A stretch of DNA of 64,000 bases from Prevotella sp. P3-122 (GTDB lineage: Bacteria > Bacteroidota > Bacteroidia > Bacteroidales > Bacteroidaceae). Below are positions 26,188 through 34,449 of this stretch, one piece after another (the stretch's first letter is position 1; every line of letters starts with the position of its first letter). Where the stretch lies: positions 1-64,000 of the forward strand of contig NZ_NPJH01000015.1 in the NCBI RefSeq assembly GCF_002251365.1. The letters are read 5' to 3'. The notes below the pieces were generated by a model that saw only the letters and a program-made list of their open reading frames with translations, ran no database searches and was not told the origin of the DNA. Both the position numbers and the translations under genes were made by a program.

Positions 26188-29070
26188 ATGACAAACTGCG
26201 AGTTTCAGACACAACAAAATTATACTGGCTCATCATTCATCTATACATTGCTGCCGTCATCACTGTTGCGCTGTATGCTGATACTGCTACTTGTGATATC
26301 AGCAAAGTCCATGTTTGCCCAAACGGACAATCTTGAATTTACCGTAGACAAGACAAGTCGCACCGTGACCATGGTGGCAGACGAGAACCTTGCACAGCAG
26401 GAAATAAATGAGAAGACCGTAAGCAAGACTTACAAGAAGATGAGGAAGAGCCTGCCTAAGCAATACAGCAAATACAAGCTGACCATCATGCTCAATGGCC
26501 TGCCGCTTGAGGAGTATATTCCCAGAAAGACCAAAGATTATGCCATTGGAGGGCTTTGGGAGGACATAGACTACAATGGGAAGCCGTGGACATGGAACAT
26601 CTCACGTCCCAACCGCATCACCCACGGACTGGCCAACAGGCATCTTTCTCTATGGGCAAGCCATGGACGATACTACGACCAGAAAAAAGGGTTCTGGAAA
26701 TGGCAGCGACCAAACCTCTTCGGCACAACCGAAGACCTTTTCACACAGACCATAGTGGTGCCATTCCTCATACCTATGCTTGAGAATGCCGGTGCCAATG
26801 TCTTCACTCCACGCGAGCGCGACTGGCAGTCGGAAGAGATTATCGTAGACAACGACGGATGTCTGCCTAATGGCAAGTCGTTCTACTCCGAGCATAGCGA
26901 TGGCAAGCCGTGGACAACAACCGGTAAACGGGGATTTGGATGGCAAGGAGGAGTAATGCGCAACGGAGAGAACGCCTTCGCTATGGGTTCCGCCCGGACT
27001 ATCGCCGCAACACGCAAGGCCGACAAGGCAGCTGCCATTTGGCAACCATTTTTCAAGGAGGAAGGCCGCTACGCAGTATATGTGAGCTATCAGACCATGG
27101 AAAATAGCATTGATGATGCACAATATACTGTTCACCACAAAGGACAGCAGACTGTCTTTACCGTAAACCAGAAGATGGGCGGAGGCACATGGGTGTACCT
27201 TGGGACTTTTGAATTTGACAAAGGCTCCAGTATATACAACTGTGTGACCCTGTCCAACCAAAGCCGTAAGCGAGGAGTTGTGACCGCAGATGCCGTAAGG
27301 TTCGGTGGAGGTATGGGAAATATAGAGCGCGGTGGTACCATTAGCGGATATCCTCGTGCGCTCGAAGGTGCGAGGTACTATGCGCAATGGGCAGGTGCTC
27401 CAACATCTGTATACAACGGCAAAAATGGCACCGACGACTATACTGATGACATAAATGCCCGCTCAAAGATGTCGAACTGGATTGCGGGAGGCTCACCATA
27501 CGTGCCCGCACTGGACGGTCTGAAAGTGCCCATCGAGATGTCCTTGGCCATCCATAGCGATGCGGGCTTCGAACGCGACGGCAAGGGGCTTGTAGGCTCA
27601 TTGGCTATCTGTACTACCGACTTCAACGACGGCAGGCTCAACTCCGGCATCTCACGACTGTCGTCAAAGGACTTTGCAGAAGAACTGCTCTCTGGACTGA
27701 TGCGTGACATCTCATTCAAGTACGGCAAGTGGAACAGACGATACCTGTGGGACCGCAACTACAGCGAGACACGCCTGCCTGAAGTGCCATCGGCCATCAT
27801 CGAGACGCTATCGCATCAGAGTTTTCCCGACATGAAGCTCGGCTGTGACCCGAACTTTCAATTCACCATGGCACGCTCACTGTACAAGACCATTCTGCGC
27901 TTCGTCAACAACATGCACGGCACTCCGTATATTGTTCAGCCACTCAAGCCCCATAGCTTCTCCGTAAGAATTGAGGACGGCAGCAAAGCGCGGCTCACAT
28001 GGGCGCCAGAGAACGACCCTCTTGAACCGACTGCTGTTCCTACATCATATAATATATATGTGTCGGCAGGTACAGGCGGCTTCGATAATGGAACCAATGT
28101 CAAGGGAACATCCTACACCCTGGAGCTTGAGCCTGGGGTGACCTATAACTTCCGAGTGACGGCAGTAAACAGGGGTGGCGAAAGTTTCCCGTCAGAAACC
28201 CTCTCGGCCAGAGTCGAGCCCGGGGCTGACAAGACCGTTCTTATAGTAAACGGCTTCACGCGCCTCTCTACACCTGCTGTGATAGACAACGCTTCGGCAC
28301 AGGGATTCGACATTGATGCCGACCCAGGCGTAAGCTACGGACTTACAGCAGGATGGAACGGAAGACAGTTATGTTTTAACAAGTCACGAATGGGCGTCAC
28401 GGGTCCTGGCGGTCTCGGCTACTGCGGTGACGAGATGGCTGGGAAGTTCGTAGCCGGCAACACATTCAACTATGTCACCACTCATGCGGAAGCAATAGCG
28501 GCAGCCAGACGCTACAACATTGCCAGCTCATCTGTGGAGGCTGTACAGACGGGGCGTGTAGACATGCGCAACTACGACTGCGTGGACATCATCATGGGAC
28601 TACAGAAATATGATGTCTACAATCCCACGTTCTACAAGACATTCCCCTCGACACTTCGCAATGCCATTTCCTCATATCTGCAACATAATGGTCGGCTGTT
28701 CGTCAGCGGAGCCTACTGCGGCTCAGACATGACAGCAGAAGACGAAAGGCTGTGGATGGGAAAAACATTCAAGGCAAACATGCAGGGCGCATTGAGGACC
28801 GACTCTCTGGCAGGCGTAAACGGCATGGGGCTTTCGTTCGATTTCTTCCGAACCTTAAACGCCTCACACTATGCCTCCACACGTTGCGACGTACTCGCTC
28901 CCATGGATGGGGCTATATGCCCTGCCCAATACTCCGATGGCAGCAGCGCAGGAGTAGCATTCAAGGGAGACGGACAAGCAACGTTCTTATTGGGCTTCCC
29001 ATTCGAGTGCATCACAGAGCCCGATATGCGCGCCGCCATAATGACTGCCATCCTAAGCTATCTGATGTGA
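26188..29070 (+). CDS. Exported N-acetylmuramoyl-L-alanine amidase-type protein with golvesin-like and FN3 domains
   Basis: The 960-residue protein has a signal peptide (MLILLLVISAKSMFAQ, inside an extended N-terminus). Segments seen in order: an N-terminal unknown region; about 290-380 a golvesin C-terminal-like beta domain (GRYAVYVSYQTMENSIDDAQ); about 430-580 an Amidase_3-like fold with SLAIHSDAGFERDG and PSAIIETLSHQSFPDMKLG holding candidate zinc and catalytic residues; about 590-690 a fibronectin type III domain. The last 270 residues resemble the C-terminal part of proteins often labelled xanthan lyase in Bacteroidetes. A peptidoglycan or glycan substrate is likely. A TTG at 26185 is possible, but ATG at 26188 is preferred. 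Confidence 0.75.
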   Translation: MTNCEFQTQQNYTGSSFIYTLLPSSLLRCMLILLLVISAKSMFAQTDNLEFTVDKTSRTVTMVADENLAQQEINEKTVSKTYKKMRKSLPKQYSKYKLTIMLNGLPLEEYIPRKTKDYAIGGLWEDIDYNGKPWTWNISRPNRITHGLANRHLSLWASHGRYYDQKKGFWKWQRPNLFGTTEDLFTQTIVVPFLIPMLENAGANVFTPRERDWQSEEIIVDNDGCLPNGKSFYSEHSDGKPWTTTGKRGFGWQGGVMRNGENAFAMGSARTIAATRKADKAAAIWQPFFKEEGRYAVYVSYQTMENSIDDAQYTVHHKGQQTVFTVNQKMGGGTWVYLGTFEFDKGSSIYNCVTLSNQSRKRGVVTADAVRFGGGMGNIERGGTISGYPRALEGARYYAQWAGAPTSVYNGKNGTDDYTDDINARSKMSNWIAGGSPYVPALDGLKVPIEMSLAIHSDAGFERDGKGLVGSLAICTTDFNDGRLNSGISRLSSKDFAEELLSGLMRDISFKYGKWNRRYLWDRNYSETRLPEVPSAIIETLSHQSFPDMKLGCDPNFQFTMARSLYKTILRFVNNMHGTPYIVQPLKPHSFSVRIEDGSKARLTWAPENDPLEPTAVPTSYNIYVSAGTGGFDNGTNVKGTSYTLELEPGVTYNFRVTAVNRGGESFPSETLSARVEPGADKTVLIVNGFTRLSTPAVIDNASAQGFDIDADPGVSYGLTAGWNGRQLCFNKSRMGVTGPGGLGYCGDEMAGKFVAGNTFNYVTTHAEAIAAARRYNIASSSVEAVQTGRVDMRNYDCVDIIMGLQKYDVYNPTFYKTFPSTLRNAISSYLQHNGRLFVSGAYCGSDMTAEDERLWMGKTFKANMQGALRTDSLAGVNGMGLSFDFFRTLNASHYASTRCDVLAPMDGAICPAQYSDGSSAGVAFKGDGQATFLLGFPFECITEPDMRAAIMTAILSYLM

Positions 29071-29147
29071 GACCGTAAAGGGCCGTACACACATTGCTAC
29101 CAAAGACATATACCAACAACAAATAAACAAAAAAACACTTCACAACC

Positions 29148-29468
29148 ATGTATAAGATTCAGGCAAACCAATCAGGAACGCGGACAATTGAGGTCAGCGA
29201 CCAACATCTTGAGACCATCAGGAAGTACTCCCTTCTGCAAGGGCTAATAGACAGTAACGGCATAGTAGACGAAGACGTTCTCGACAAGCTGAAATTCAAC
29301 ATAAGGTCCATGCTCGAATCAGAGAGCGGACAGGACAAAGCTCTACTTGACCTCTGCCTTGACGTCATCTACAATACTAATATGAAAGCATTTGGACTTC
29401 ACAAGCTCATAATGCTATATATCGACTGGGACAGCAAGAACCTTAATAGGGAGTTAGAAAGGAGTTAA
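29148..29468 (+). CDS. Hypothetical protein, 106 residues
   Basis: A short soluble protein (MYKIQANQSGTRTIEVSDQH) with helical heptads and an acidic middle. No family recognised. Its final codons (RELERS) are encoded by the first copies of a GGAGTTA repeat array that continues past the stop, so the array has invaded the gene's 3' end. It is read in the same direction as the amidase-type gene, 77 bp downstream of it. Confidence 0.6.
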   Translation: MYKIQANQSGTRTIEVSDQHLETIRKYSLLQGLIDSNGIVDEDVLDKLKFNIRSMLESESGQDKALLDLCLDVIYNTNMKAFGLHKLIMLYIDWDSKNLNRELERS

Positions 29469-29632
29469 GAGGGAGTTAGAAGGGAGTTAGAAAGGAGTTA
29501 GAAGGGAGTTAGAAAGGAGTTAGAAAGGAGTTAGAAAGCCATATGTTCAATCCATAAAAACAGAGCGAAAAGCTATTGGCTCACTATAACTCCTCATCAT
29601 AACTCCTCATCATAACTCCTCTACATAACTCC
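29450..29632. repeat. Two facing arrays: 8 x GGAGTTA every 11 bp, then 4 x TAACTCC every 13 bp
   Basis: GGAGTTA occurs at 29450, 29461, 29472, 29483, 29494, 29505, 29516 and 29527, exactly 11 bp apart. Its reverse complement TAACTCC occurs at 29587, 29600, 29613 and 29626, exactly 13 bp apart. The transcript could form many alternative 7-bp helices between the arrays, just upstream of the TTG start of the YgiQ gene at 29661. Confidence 0.9.
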
Positions 29633-29660
29633 TCAACATAAATAATAAACATCATCATTT

Positions 29661-31658
29661 TTGGAAAAACAATACAGACTATCCGATTTTCTTCCGACAA
29701 CGAAGAAAGAATGCGAGCTTAGGGGATGGGATGAGCTGGATGTCATTCTGTTCTCTGGCGATGCCTATATCGACCACCCCTCATTCGGAGCTGCCGTTAT
29801 AGGCCGCACCCTTGAGGCTGCAGGCTACAAAGTGGCCATTGTTCCACAGCCAGACTGGCACGGCGACTACCGTGACTTCCGCAAGCTGGGCAAGCCGCGG
29901 CTTTTCTTTGGCATTGCACCAGGATGCATGGACTCTATGGTCAACAAATATACAGCCAACAAGAGACTGCGAAGCGAGGATGCATACAGTCCTGATGGCC
30001 GACACGACTGCAGGCCCGAATATCCGACAATAGTATACAGCCAGATACTGAAAAGCCTGTACCCCGACACACCTGTTGTGCTCGGTGGCATTGAGGCATC
30101 CATGCGCAGGCTTACGCATTACGACTACTGGCAGGACAAGCTCCGTAAGTGCATACTTTGCGACTCAGGAGCCGACCTTATTATATATGGTATGGGCGAG
30201 AAACCGGTACTGGAGCTGAGCAACCGTCTGCAAGACGGCGAGGGCATCAGGGCTGTTACCGACATTCCACAAACTGTATTCCTATGCCGCAAGGAGAACA
30301 TACCCGGAGGCATTGGCGACGACGATATCGTACTGCATCCACATGAGACATGCTTACACGACCGCAGGGCACAGGCCGAGAACATCAGGCATATAGAGGA
30401 GGAGTCGAACAAGATGCACGCACAGAGGTTGCTGCAGGCTGTCGACGGCAAGTACGCCGTGGTAAATCCACCCTATCCGCCGATGACTACCGAGGAGCTG
30501 GACGCCTCCTTTGACCTGCCATACACCAGACTCCCCCACCCCAAATACAAGGGGAAGCGCATTCCGGCTTACGACATGATCAAGCACTCGGTGAATATCC
30601 ACCGCGGATGTTTCGGAGGATGCGCATTCTGCACAATCTCCGCCCATCAGGGAAAGTTCATCACATGCCGCTCGAAGGAGAGCATCCTGCGTGAGGTCAG
30701 ACAAGTAATTGGGATGGACGACTTCAAGGGCTATCTCTCCGACCTCGGCGGCCCGTCGGCAAACATGTATGGCATGTGCGGACGCAACAAAAAGGCTTGC
30801 GAGAAATGCAAACGTCCATCGTGCATACACCCGCAGATATGTCCCAACCTCAATACCGACCACACAAAGCTGCTGGAACTCTATCGCGCAGTAGACTCCC
30901 TGCCGGGAATAAAGAAGAGCTTCATAGGCAGCGGCGTTCGCTACGACCTGCTCCTGCATAAGAGCAAGGACGAGAACACCAACCGTGCGGCACGCGAGTA
31001 TACCAGAGAACTTATCGCACGGCATGTCAGCGGACGGCTGAAGGTGGCACCCGAGCATACGAGCGACAAGGTGCTGAACCTCATGCGCAAGCCGCCATTC
31101 AGCCAGTTTGGCGACTTCAAGCGGATTTTCGACAGGATAAACAGCGAGGAAGGGCTAAACCAGCAGATTATTCCATATTTCATCAGCTCACACCCCGGTT
31201 GCGCTGAGGAAGACATGGCAGAACTTGCCGTAATAACCAAGAAACTCGACTTCCATCTTGAGCAGGTGCAGGACTTCACTCCCACGCCCATGACCATCAG
31301 CACGGAGACTTGGTATACAGGCTACGACCCATATACGCTGGAACCTGTTACGAGCGCGAAGACACCACGTGAGAAGCTGGCACAGAGGCAGTTCTTCTTC
31401 TGGTACAAGCCTGAGGAGAGAGCCTCCATAGAGAACGAGCTCAGACGCATAGGCAGAGCCGACCTCATAGAACAACTGTACGAGGGTATGCCCAAGCCTT
31501 ACGTAAAAGATTACAGGAAGCAGAAGCGACAGGATGGACAATGGCGGCAGCAGCCAACCAAGAGAAAGTCCTTCAATCCCAACTTCAACAACGACAACAA
31601 GCGACCGAAAGACAAAGGAGGGAGAAACGCGGCAAATGGCCGCGGACGTAAGCCATAA
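29661..31658 (+). CDS. YgiQ-family radical SAM protein
   Basis: The 665-residue protein shows the N-terminal LPTTKKECELRGWDELDVIL and the radical SAM cluster motif C-x3-C-x2-C in RGCFGGCAFCTISAHQGKF (about residue 320). The conserved GVRYDLLL and LKVAPEHTSD follow. The C-terminal tail is basic and low-complexity. YgiQ (UPF0313) proteins hold a 4Fe-4S cluster; their reaction is not established to my knowledge. An in-frame stop at 29646 and no ATG before the conserved start make TTG at 29661 the likely initiator. The complementary repeat arrays immediately upstream could affect its expression. Confidence 0.88.
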   Translation: MEKQYRLSDFLPTTKKECELRGWDELDVILFSGDAYIDHPSFGAAVIGRTLEAAGYKVAIVPQPDWHGDYRDFRKLGKPRLFFGIAPGCMDSMVNKYTANKRLRSEDAYSPDGRHDCRPEYPTIVYSQILKSLYPDTPVVLGGIEASMRRLTHYDYWQDKLRKCILCDSGADLIIYGMGEKPVLELSNRLQDGEGIRAVTDIPQTVFLCRKENIPGGIGDDDIVLHPHETCLHDRRAQAENIRHIEEESNKMHAQRLLQAVDGKYAVVNPPYPPMTTEELDASFDLPYTRLPHPKYKGKRIPAYDMIKHSVNIHRGCFGGCAFCTISAHQGKFITCRSKESILREVRQVIGMDDFKGYLSDLGGPSANMYGMCGRNKKACEKCKRPSCIHPQICPNLNTDHTKLLELYRAVDSLPGIKKSFIGSGVRYDLLLHKSKDENTNRAAREYTRELIARHVSGRLKVAPEHTSDKVLNLMRKPPFSQFGDFKRIFDRINSEEGLNQQIIPYFISSHPGCAEEDMAELAVITKKLDFHLEQVQDFTPTPMTISTETWYTGYDPYTLEPVTSAKTPREKLAQRQFFFWYKPEERASIENELRRIGRADLIEQLYEGMPKPYVKDYRKQKRQDGQWRQQPTKRKSFNPNFNNDNKRPKDKGGRNAANGRGRKP

Positions 31659-32003
31659 GACTAACAGTTTACTGTATAGGGTGTTAAGGAGTTATTGCTC
31701 CCGTTGGTCGCTGGGAATTAAGCCATTAGTTTGGAGCATTGGATATAAGCGCAACGACATTTGGCTTGACTCCTTAACTACCAACTGTTTTCCTTTCTTG
31801 CGAAAGTTGAGCAACTGGTACCCGTGGCATACCGAATGTCATGGGTGGAGTGGAGACGCATTGCGAGGGGTTGTTTCCTCGCATTGCGGATTATCGTTCT
31901 TCGATAATGGCAATGATTTGAGACGGTGTCACAACCTTCGGCGTGACGGGGAAATGCTTAAGGTGAAAGGGTGAAAGGGTGAAAGGGTGAAAGGGTGAAA
32001 GGG
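31659..32003. other. Structured non-coding stretch with an 8-bp tandem repeat
   Basis: No gene is seen. The segment holds a perfect hairpin ATTATCG-N5-CGATAAT (near 31900), a GCGAGG/CCTCGC stem just before it and GTCAC/GTGAC pairing after it. Five exact copies of GTGAAAGG lie at 31963-32002, running to within a few bases of the four-helix-bundle gene's stop codon. The function is unknown. Confidence 0.6.
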
Positions 32004-32384
32004 TTAAGGTTTTGAGGATTCTCTTTCATATCTTTTCTTTAGGTTGGATAAAAGAGCGGCAACATGATTGAATAAGGGACGTATGTTTTCGACATCATTT
32101 TCTGAAAGATACCCAAGGTCTTGAGCATTTATAAGTTGGGAAAAAGTCTCAGTAAGGCTTCCGAATGATATTTCTATAAAATGTATCTTCTCCTTATATG
32201 ATTTACGACCGCTTCCTTCTGCAATATTACTGGTTACGGATATAACAGCTCTACGTATTTGGTCACACAATGCATATCTTTCTTCAACGGGAAACCTCTT
32301 TTGTAACTCATATACTTCGCAAACCAATCTACGTGCTACTCTATAAGCATCTAAAGATTCAAAGCTGAAAGTTCGTTTATCCAT
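32004..32384 (-). CDS. Four-helix bundle protein (S23 / IVS-protein family)
   Basis: The 126-residue protein matches the family with SFESLDAYRVARRLVCEVYE, DQIRRAVISVTSNIAEGSGR and the FGSLTETFSQLINAQDLGYL region. These proteins were first found encoded in 23S rRNA intervening sequences and are related in fold to the Avd subunit of diversity-generating retroelements. Free-standing copies scattered in Bacteroidetes have no settled role; no retroelement or rRNA gene is seen next to it here. It is flanked by GTGAAAGG repeats downstream and a TTAACCC-rich tract upstream, consistent with a mobile history. The RelB-like gene lies 59 bp upstream on the same strand. Confidence 0.85.
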   Translation of the reverse strand: MDKRTFSFESLDAYRVARRLVCEVYELQKRFPVEERYALCDQIRRAVISVTSNIAEGSGRKSYKEKIHFIEISFGSLTETFSQLINAQDLGYLSENDVENIRPLFNHVAALLSNLKKRYERESSKP

Positions 32385-32390
32385 AACCCT

Positions 32391-32452
32391 TCAATTTAAC
32401 CCATTAACCTTTTAACCCCTTAAACTTTTAAACTCTTAACCCATTAACCCTT
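32391..32452. repeat. Degenerate TTAACCC-type repeat tract
   Basis: Irregular copies of TTAACCC, TTAACC and TTTAAAC fill the gap between the RelB-like and four-helix-bundle genes. They are roughly complementary to the GGGTTAAGG end of the GTGAAAGG array on the far side of the four-helix-bundle gene. Confidence 0.6.
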
Positions 32453-32743
32453 TGCTTCCCTTACGGCATTGATTTCAGCGTTAATTTCTTCAAGAGTCAT
32501 TTCAGGATCCACGCTCGTTTCTGCTTCTTTTCTCAAGCTTTGGAATGCTTCGATTGCCTTGGCACGAATGTCTTCATCGCTTTCGGTTGCGGAAATGATG
32601 AAGGGGATACGGCGGAGGCGGATGACTTGGCGCACGAAGATGTTGATGGCGGTGTTGGCACTCATTCCAAACTGCTCGCAGAGGCTGTCGAACTTTGCTT
32701 TCTGCTGGCTATCGATACGGATTGTCATTGGAGTCTGTGGCAT
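32444..32743 (-). CDS. RelB/DinJ-family antitoxin (no toxin partner visible)
   Basis: The 99-residue protein begins MTIRIDSQQKAKFDSLCEQF and continues GMSANTAINIFVRQVIRLRR, the ribbon-helix-helix DNA-binding domain of RelB/DinJ antitoxins. The C-terminal half (DPEMTLEEINAEINAVREAK) would normally wrap a RelE/YafQ toxin. No RelE/YafQ-type gene lies on either side: the next gene on the strand is a four-helix-bundle protein. It is either a solitary regulator, a remnant of a lost pair, or paired with an unusual partner. A TAACTTTG promoter element lies 44 bp upstream. Its DNA-binding domain could act on its own promoter. Confidence 0.85.
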   Translation of the reverse strand: MPQTPMTIRIDSQQKAKFDSLCEQFGMSANTAINIFVRQVIRLRRIPFIISATESDEDIRAKAIEAFQSLRKEAETSVDPEMTLEEINAEINAVREAKG

Positions 32744-32786
32744 AATCGTAGATGTTTAAATGAATAATATGTTATGTATTTGGTTG

Positions 32787-32794
32787 CAAAGTTA
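32787..32794 (-). promoter_or_regulatory. Promoter -7 element of the RelB/DinJ gene
   Basis: The minus strand reads TAACTTTG, an exact TAnnTTTG, 44 bp before the start. The remaining gap to 32982 shows no gene. Confidence 0.55.
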
Positions 32795-32982
32795 TGGCAT
32801 ATTGATGTAAATATGAAAAGAATAGATGGAAAAATTCTTTTGTTTATGAATTATTAATAGAATGTCATTGAAACTGGTGCCTTATGCAAGGATGTTAGGC
32901 ATGAAGGTGGTGATTATTTTCAAAAGGTAAGGAAAAACTTTTATCTTACAACAATTTTGTAGCTTATTTATTTACATCATAT

Positions 32983-33933
32983 TTACTGTATGACTGCCGT
33001 GCGGAACCAGTCTTTCATCACGCCTTTATATTGCCCCTGTGAGTCGGCCACCATAACGACGACTCTTCTGCCATCTGCGAGGCGCGGCCCGAAGCACATG
33101 CCCTCGTAGTTGGCAATGTTTCGCTTAAGAAGGTTCAAGCGTGACTTCCATTGCCCCAACAGTTGCTTGCCTCCACCAGAAGGCGAGAACCTGAACAACT
33201 TGCAGTTTACTGACGCTCCTATCTTGCGCTTAGGAACAAAGAACTCTCTTTCCATCACAAGTAGTGTACCATCGTCATCAGCGCATATCTCGCTTACGCC
33301 ATGAGCGTAATGTGCTGCTTTGGCCTCTTCCTTCAGCGGTGCGTCAAGTGGATAATCATAAATTCCCTTGATTGAGAACAGAGTATCGTATTCCGCCATC
33401 CTTACAGGTCCCGTCTCGTTGCATGTCCACATTCTTCCGGTAACAGCATTATACGACAGAGACTCCAAACCTCCATTGGCAGGCAGCGCGGAATGGACTG
33501 CCGCCTGAGGAATATCTATGTCTACAGCGCCTCCCCCAACAGAGTATGCCCGTATGCGGTTGTCAGCCTCACCACTTATTACCACCATTTGCCGTTGCGG
33601 TACCAATGCTATACCTTCAATGTCCCGGTTGTCCCTTGCATACTCCACAAACCCAAGGTTGCGTACATTCTGTATGTCGCCATTAATGGAGTCTATGGCA
33701 ATAGAGAACACGAAGAATCCCTCAGCATCTGACTTGTCGCTGACCACAGCGTAGCGGTCTTCTCCAAGCCAGGCAATGCCACTATAGTTGCCGGGCGGAA
33801 CGTTATTGCGAAAAGAACGCTGCCTATGGAGCAGTACCCCATCGGCAGCGTACAACGGCAACAGGCAACCAATGGACAATGCTGTATACAGCACCATCAG
33901 CAGTCTTTTTCCTGTCACCATGGCATCATACAT
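32983..33933 (-). CDS. Esterase-like activity of phytase family protein, exported
   Basis: The 316-residue protein has an N-terminal hydrophobic signal (about 10-28, ending PLYA) and a beta-propeller-like body: YSGIAWLGEDRYAVVSDKSD, NRDIEGIALVPQRQMVVISG and NYEGMCFGPRLADGRRVVVM. This is the esterase-like activity of phytase family (PF13449). Substrate unknown; some members release phosphate from organic phosphates. The first codons overlap the end of the nitroreductase gene by 8 bp, so it is the third gene of an ald-nitroreductase-esterase cluster. Confidence 0.8.
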   Translation of the reverse strand: MYDAMVTGKRLLMVLYTALSIGCLLPLYAADGVLLHRQRSFRNNVPPGNYSGIAWLGEDRYAVVSDKSDAEGFFVFSIAIDSINGDIQNVRNLGFVEYARDNRDIEGIALVPQRQMVVISGEADNRIRAYSVGGGAVDIDIPQAAVHSALPANGGLESLSYNAVTGRMWTCNETGPVRMAEYDTLFSIKGIYDYPLDAPLKEEAKAAHYAHGVSEICADDDGTLLVMEREFFVPKRKIGASVNCKLFRFSPSGGGKQLLGQWKSRLNLLKRNIANYEGMCFGPRLADGRRVVVMVADSQGQYKGVMKDWFRTAVIQ

Positions 33934-34432
33934 ATTCTATTATGTCATCGGCACTCTTACGAATCTTCTCGCCATGCGGGCAGTCAGCCGCTATATGTCC
34001 CAAGGGTATTATGGCGACAGCCTCATATCCGTCACGGGCGAAAAGCGATTGCACCTTGCTGACATCATAGTTGCACACCCAGCAAGTGCCAAGCCCCTTG
34101 TCGGCGGCTGCCAAGCACAAGTGCTCAACAGCTATGGCCACATCTATGTCGCCGTGTTGCTTGCCGTCTCCTCTCACCCAATTACGCTCTTTATCCCTCA
34201 TGCAGAGTATATACAGTGGAGCAGACATGAACCATTCGCGGTCATAACATTGCTGAATCTTTGCCTTTGCCTCATCGCTCTGAATGACGACAAACTTCCA
34301 AGGCTGCCTGTTGCAGGCCGATGGGGCCAGCCTGACAGCCTCAAGCACATATTGCAAATCGTCCGGAGACACGGCCTCAGCAGTAAACTTACGTGCGGAG
34401 AACCTCCGCTTGCATAATTCTATAAAATCCAT
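33926..34432 (-). CDS. Nitroreductase-family FMN oxidoreductase
   Basis: The 168-residue protein has the nitroreductase signature: MDFIELCKRRFSARKFTAEA at the start, APSACNRQPWKFVVI for the flavin site, HLCLAAADKGLGTCWVCNYD and VAIIPLGHIA at the end. Members bind FMN and use NAD(P)H to reduce quinones, nitro compounds or flavins. The natural substrate cannot be read. It starts 17 bp after ald and overlaps the next gene by 8 bp. Confidence 0.9.
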   Translation of the reverse strand: MDFIELCKRRFSARKFTAEAVSPDDLQYVLEAVRLAPSACNRQPWKFVVIQSDEAKAKIQQCYDREWFMSAPLYILCMRDKERNWVRGDGKQHGDIDVAIAVEHLCLAAADKGLGTCWVCNYDVSKVQSLFARDGYEAVAIIPLGHIAADCPHGEKIRKSADDIIEYV

Positions 34433-34449
34433 AATACTATATTTGTTTG

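Noticed and set aside
31534..31974. 146-codon frame overlapping the end of YgiQ
   Set aside because: The first part is a shadow of YgiQ in another frame; the rest crosses hairpin-rich non-coding DNA with no family resemblance.
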